DNA of 32,407 nt from a virus, in the IMG/VR virus record IMGVR_UViG_3300010885_029377, positions 1 to 32,407 of that record; one strand, given 5' to 3'. Shown here in pieces: positions 30,188 through 32,407 of the stretch (positions within the stretch are counted from its first letter, which is position 1; every line of letters begins with the position of its first letter). The translations under genes were made by a program, and so were the position numbers. The notes under the pieces were generated by a model. It was not told where the DNA came from. It was given only the letters and a program-made list of their open reading frames with translations, and did not search any database.

Positions 30188-30892
30188 ATGGCGGAAAAAA
30201 GAGATTCAATGATTTTTTATCGTAGTTTTTATGAAGCAATTAGAGAACTATCAAAAGAGCAACAAGGAGAAATTTACAACGCTATTTTTAGCTATGGATT
30301 AGATTTTTTAGAACCTGAATTAAAAGGAATTTCTAAGACTATTTGGACGTTGATAAAACCGCAAATTGACGCAAATATAAAACGTTACAATAACGGTAAA
30401 GTTGAAAAAACAAAGCAAACTAAAAGCAAAACAGAAGCAAAACAGAAGCAAGAAATAAGCAAAACAGAAGCTAATGTAAATGTAAATGTAAATGTAAATG
30501 AAAATAATAATTCTAATCTTAATGTTAAATCAATTAATATTATAGAAGATCGCAAATTAAAATTTGATGAATCATTAAAAATTTATTTGGATGAATACGG
30601 CAGGGAAATGACTAATCAATTTTTTAAATATTGGACAGAGCCGAATAAAACCAATACAAAACTTAAATTTGAACTAGAAAAAACGTGGAGTGTAAAATTA
30701 CGATTGGAGCGTTGGGCGAAAAATAATAAAAACTTTAAAAACGGAAACAATGGAAACAAACAAGAAACAGCAGATGAACGTCTACAGGCAGCCAAATCCA
30801 GAATATTGGGCGAAGATCCTGAATTTAGCAAATCAGAATCAAATAACGAAGATATCGAGTTCACAGGCTACGAGAATGTTAGTAGTTTCTGA
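30188..30892 (+). CDS. Replication protein candidate (DUF6291 N-terminal domain)
   Basis: The 234-aa product begins with a DUF6291-like domain: MIFYRSFYEAIRELSKEQQG (about residues 8-27), then IYNAIFSYGLDF and WTLIKPQIDANIKRYNNG at 53-70. A lysine-rich linker with K-T-E-A-K and NVNVNVNEN repeats (about 71-112) leads to a helical C-terminal domain (from about 125). The layout resembles phage replisome organisers, in which the origin lies inside the gene. The linker DNA carries an 11-bp repeat array (30415-30469) and a 6-bp repeat with AT-rich DNA. It overlaps the next gene by 17 nt. Confidence 0.75.
   Translation: MAEKRDSMIFYRSFYEAIRELSKEQQGEIYNAIFSYGLDFLEPELKGISKTIWTLIKPQIDANIKRYNNGKVEKTKQTKSKTEAKQKQEISKTEANVNVNVNVNENNNSNLNVKSINIIEDRKLKFDESLKIYLDEYGREMTNQFFKYWTEPNKTNTKLKFELEKTWSVKLRLERWAKNNKNFKNGNNGNKQETADERLQAAKSRILGEDPEFSKSESNNEDIEFTGYENVSSF
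30415..30469 (+). repeat. 11-bp iteron-like array, five units
   Basis: Units start at 30415, 30426, 30437, 30448 and 30459. The second, third and fifth are identical (GCAAAACAGAA); the first and fourth match it at 8 of 11 bases. All share GCAA-x3-A-x-AA. Eleven base pairs is about one helical turn and is not a multiple of three, so the repeat drifts through the reading frame and cannot be explained by protein repetition alone. Confidence 0.8.
30473..30496 (+). repeat. 6-bp tandem repeat AATGTA x4
   Basis: Four perfect AATGTA units are followed by AATGAA and then about 60 bases of nearly pure A/T. In the frame of the replication gene it encodes alternating N and V. It may be slippage-prone low-complexity coding DNA or the unwinding region next to the 11-bp array. 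Confidence 0.8.
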
Positions 30893-31538
30893 ATCGGTAG
30901 CAGAAAATTCTAAGGTTGTAAAGGATATTTTAATTTCAGTATGCAATATTTTGTACGGAATTTCGCCAGCAAACATAAATACTGATTTAATAAATGTTAG
31001 TTTTAAGGCGATATCGGATAAGTTTATAGGAATTACTGTACAAGATATAAAAAATGCTTACCAAGACGCTGAAATCGATAAAAAAGCGTTTGTTTCTATT
31101 ACACGTGATGAATTGATTTTACCAATAAAACAGTATTGGAGCAAAAAAAGTAATTTGATAGCTAAAATTAAGGAAATTGAAAACGAAGTGAATGCTGAAA
31201 ATCAAAGTAAATTTTTGCGTGAACAATTCCAGATTGAATCTTTAAGAATTTTGAATGAATCATTAAATCAAAAAATCTGGATTGGCAGTCCGGTAAATGC
31301 GTTTTCAATTTTAAGTCAGCACAAAGCAAACGGTAATAATGAAATTTCAGGAAAATTTGATCAATTCGAAAAAGATGAATTATTTAAAAAATGCCTGAAT
31401 GAAAATAATACGGCAAAGCATATTGATCTGGATAAATGCGAAAAAAAAGAGGTTTATAAATGGATCGATAAATTGGTCGACCCGAAGTGGACTTTTGCAA
31501 ATGAATTAATCAAACTTTATTTTGAGCGTTATGTTTGA
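30876..31538 (+). CDS. Hypothetical helical protein of the replication block, 220 aa
   Basis: The ATG at 30876 gives a 17-nt overlap with the replication gene. An in-frame ATG at 30750 would overlap it by 143 nt, and its extra 42 residues look like a shadow of the other frame. The 220-aa product is helical, with VVKDILISVCNILYGISPAN near the start and a coiled middle (SNLIAKIKEIENEVNAENQS). There is no Walker A, so it is not a classical helicase loader ATPase. Position between the initiator candidate and NinG-like protein suggests a replication accessory, perhaps a loader lacking ATPase activity. This is a guess. Confidence 0.72.
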   Translation: MLVVSESVAENSKVVKDILISVCNILYGISPANINTDLINVSFKAISDKFIGITVQDIKNAYQDAEIDKKAFVSITRDELILPIKQYWSKKSNLIAKIKEIENEVNAENQSKFLREQFQIESLRILNESLNQKIWIGSPVNAFSILSQHKANGNNEISGKFDQFEKDELFKKCLNENNTAKHIDLDKCEKKEVYKWIDKLVDPKWTFANELIKLYFERYV

Positions 31539-31773
31539 ATTTGAGCAGCTGAATAAATTAACTTTTTTTGAGTTGGTAGCAGATATTTTTACAGTTGAAA
31601 ATCAGTACGTGGAAACAAAGTATTTCATTTGTAAAAACACGCATTTCACGGCAACTAAACAAAAAGAAATAGTTGAAGCAATAATCGCAAAAGGAATAGA
31701 TCCACGAAAAAGCAAAGAATGTATAAAAGCAAAGCAACGAATAATTGAAATATTGATTGAACTAAATAAATAA
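31531..31773 (+). CDS. Small hypothetical protein, 80 aa
   Basis: The ATG at 31531 overlaps the upstream stop by eight bases and is preferred over a TTG at 31522. The 80-aa product is helical and basic toward its C terminus (KQKEIVEAIIAKGIDPRKSK followed by ECIKAKQRIIEILIELNK). There are two cysteines but no metal-binding pattern. It precedes the NinG-like gene by three bases. No family recognised. Confidence 0.68.
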   Translation: MFEFEQLNKLTFFELVADIFTVENQYVETKYFICKNTHFTATKQKEIVEAIIAKGIDPRKSKECIKAKQRIIEILIELNK

Positions 31774-31776
31774 ACC

Positions 31777-32322
31777 ATGCCAAAATGTAAAAAATGCAAA
31801 GAACGATTTGAGCCTAGATTTTCAACGCTCGAAAAATACTGCTGGAATCAGGAATGTAAACTAAAGGAAGCGATGGAAAAATTAGAGCAAACTAAGAAAA
31901 AAGCGTCAAATGAATGGCACCAAAAAAAGCAAATTATTAAAAAATCTTTGCTTACAAATTCAGATTATCTGAAATTGGCGCAGGCGGTTTTTAATAAATT
32001 TATTCGTTTACGAGATAATGGACAGATGTGCATTTCCTGCGAAAAAAAATGCCTGAAAGAAAACGCTGGCCACTATTTTTCATCTGGCGGACACAGTAAT
32101 TTAAGATTTAACGAGGATAACGTCCATTTGCAGTGCGAATATTGCAATACGTATCTAAGTGGAAACCTTCTCAATTATCAGGTAGGAATCGAGAAGAGAA
32201 TAGGCGGAGAAAGGTTGCTGAAGTTACACGAGAATGCGCATGCAATTAAAAAATGGTCGAAAGACGAACTTGAAAATTTAATTACTAAATATAAAACAAA
32301 ATGCAAGGAATTGACGAATTAA
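31777..32322 (+). CDS. ninG: NinG/Rap-like recombination protein (HNH type)
   Basis: The 181-aa product matches lambda NinG (Rap), a structure-specific endonuclease acting on branched recombination intermediates. An N-terminal zinc-ribbon-like segment has C4-x2-C7 (PKCKKCKERFEPRF) and C22/C27. The core carries C85-x2-C88 in CISCEKKC, AGHYFSSGGHSNLRFNEDNV (97-116) and VHLQCEYCNTYLSGN with C120-x2-C123, which form the HNH-like metal site. The C terminus is helical and basic. It partners logically with the ERF-exonuclease-SSB set. It overlaps the next gene on the circle (ATG at 32301, equal to 17). Confidence 0.92.
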   Translation: MPKCKKCKERFEPRFSTLEKYCWNQECKLKEAMEKLEQTKKKASNEWHQKKQIIKKSLLTNSDYLKLAQAVFNKFIRLRDNGQMCISCEKKCLKENAGHYFSSGGHSNLRFNEDNVHLQCEYCNTYLSGNLLNYQVGIEKRIGGERLLKLHENAHAIKKWSKDELENLITKYKTKCKELTN

Positions 32323-32407
32323 TAGACGAAGTTATTACGATTGTGGATTGGTATAAAGCGCTGGCAAAAGATTATTCGAATATCGAGGATCTGATGTACG
32401 CTAGGCA
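32285..32407. repeat. Right copy of the 123-bp terminal direct repeat
   Basis: Identical to 1-123. It contains the end of the NinG-like gene and the first 107 bases of the gene at 17-442, which is therefore cut off here but complete at the left edge. Confidence 0.95.
32301..32407 (+). CDS. Second, partial copy of the 17-442 gene (assembly overlap)
   Basis: The first 35 codons of the helical hypothetical protein are repeated because the circular contig overlaps itself. It is not a second gene. It shows that the gene starts 22 nt before the NinG-like stop in the closed genome. Confidence 0.9.
   Translation, partial: MQGIDELIDEVITIVDWYKALAKDYSNIEDLMYAR

Noticed and set aside
30473-30502. AATGTA repeats as a CRISPR array
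   Set aside because: The unit is 6 bp with no spacers, and no cas genes are present.
30750-30875. 42-codon N-terminal extension of the 30876 gene (METNKK...)
   Set aside because: It lies in another frame of the replication gene's C-terminal tail, would make a 143-nt overlap, and has no recognisable domain; the ATG at 30876 gives the short overlap typical of this genome.
1-32407. Integrase, attachment site or CI-like repressor
   Set aside because: No tyrosine or serine recombinase motifs and no divergently transcribed repressor were seen; the only small helix-turn-helix protein (4235) is on the same strand as everything else.

Overview
The window is a complete tailed-phage (siphovirus-like) genome assembled as a circle. 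Bases 1-123 are repeated exactly at 32285-32407, so the unit is 32,284 bp, and the gene at the right edge (NinG-like, 31777-32322) runs with a short overlap into the gene at the left edge (17-442). Every credible gene is on the + strand. The DNA is AT-rich, start codons are preceded by A-rich DNA rather than Shine-Dalgarno sequences, and several intergenic gaps carry the Bacteroidota -7 element TAnnTTTG. I infer a host in Bacteroidota, most likely a flavobacterium. I see no integrase and no CI-type repressor, so nothing in the sequence supports lysogeny. All function calls come from reading motifs and gene order; no database search was possible.

Layout round the circle. (1) 28133-442, early and replication region: several small unknown proteins, a winged-helix-like protein ending in a beta-clamp-binding-like QLTLF tail, a DnaA-domain-IV-like protein, a structured RNA, a DUF6291-type replication protein gene containing an 11-bp iteron-like array, and a NinG-like HNH protein. 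(2) 488-2481, accessory genes: a solo JAB/RadC domain protein, a PAPS-reductase-like PP-loop protein and small unknowns. (3) 2545-4456, recombination: ERF annealing protein, PD-(D/E)XK exonuclease, DUF3127-type SSB and a small helix-turn-helix protein. (4) 4461-5617, a cassette with its own promoter-like and terminator-like signals, a candidate small RNA, two small membrane proteins, a lipoprotein and two small unknowns. (5) 5617-7900, two GT-A-like glycosyltransferases flanking a ParB-like protein. (6) 7926-16385, packaging and head: TerS-like DUF5681 protein, TerL, portal, prohead protease, HK97 major capsid protein, connectors, tail-tube candidate and chaperone candidate. (7) 16454-26912, tail: completion proteins, 1099-aa tape measure, baseplate/tip and beta-rich receptor-binding candidates. 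(8) 26914-27980, lysis: membrane-anchored coiled coil, holin and CHAP-like endolysin.

Genes inside each block are tightly packed. Many junctions are ATGA or TAATG overlaps, which points to translational coupling within long transcripts. Intrinsic terminators at 4535, 16405, 27447, 28025 and 29899 divide the single-strand layout, and several lie next to a TAnnTTTG element.

The most unusual signals are non-coding. At about 29836-29930 an RNA can form a pseudoknot or mutually exclusive stems ending in a terminator. At about 4499-4571 a short predicted transcript contains two segments antisense to phage gene starts (10 nt at the ERF start, 14 nt at the 28425 gene start). At 30415-30469 an 11-bp repeat array shifts through the codon frame of the replication gene and leads into an AT-rich stretch, which looks like an internal replication origin. 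There is no gene-free stretch over 300 bases; the longest gap is 29802-29972 and it is filled by the structured RNA.
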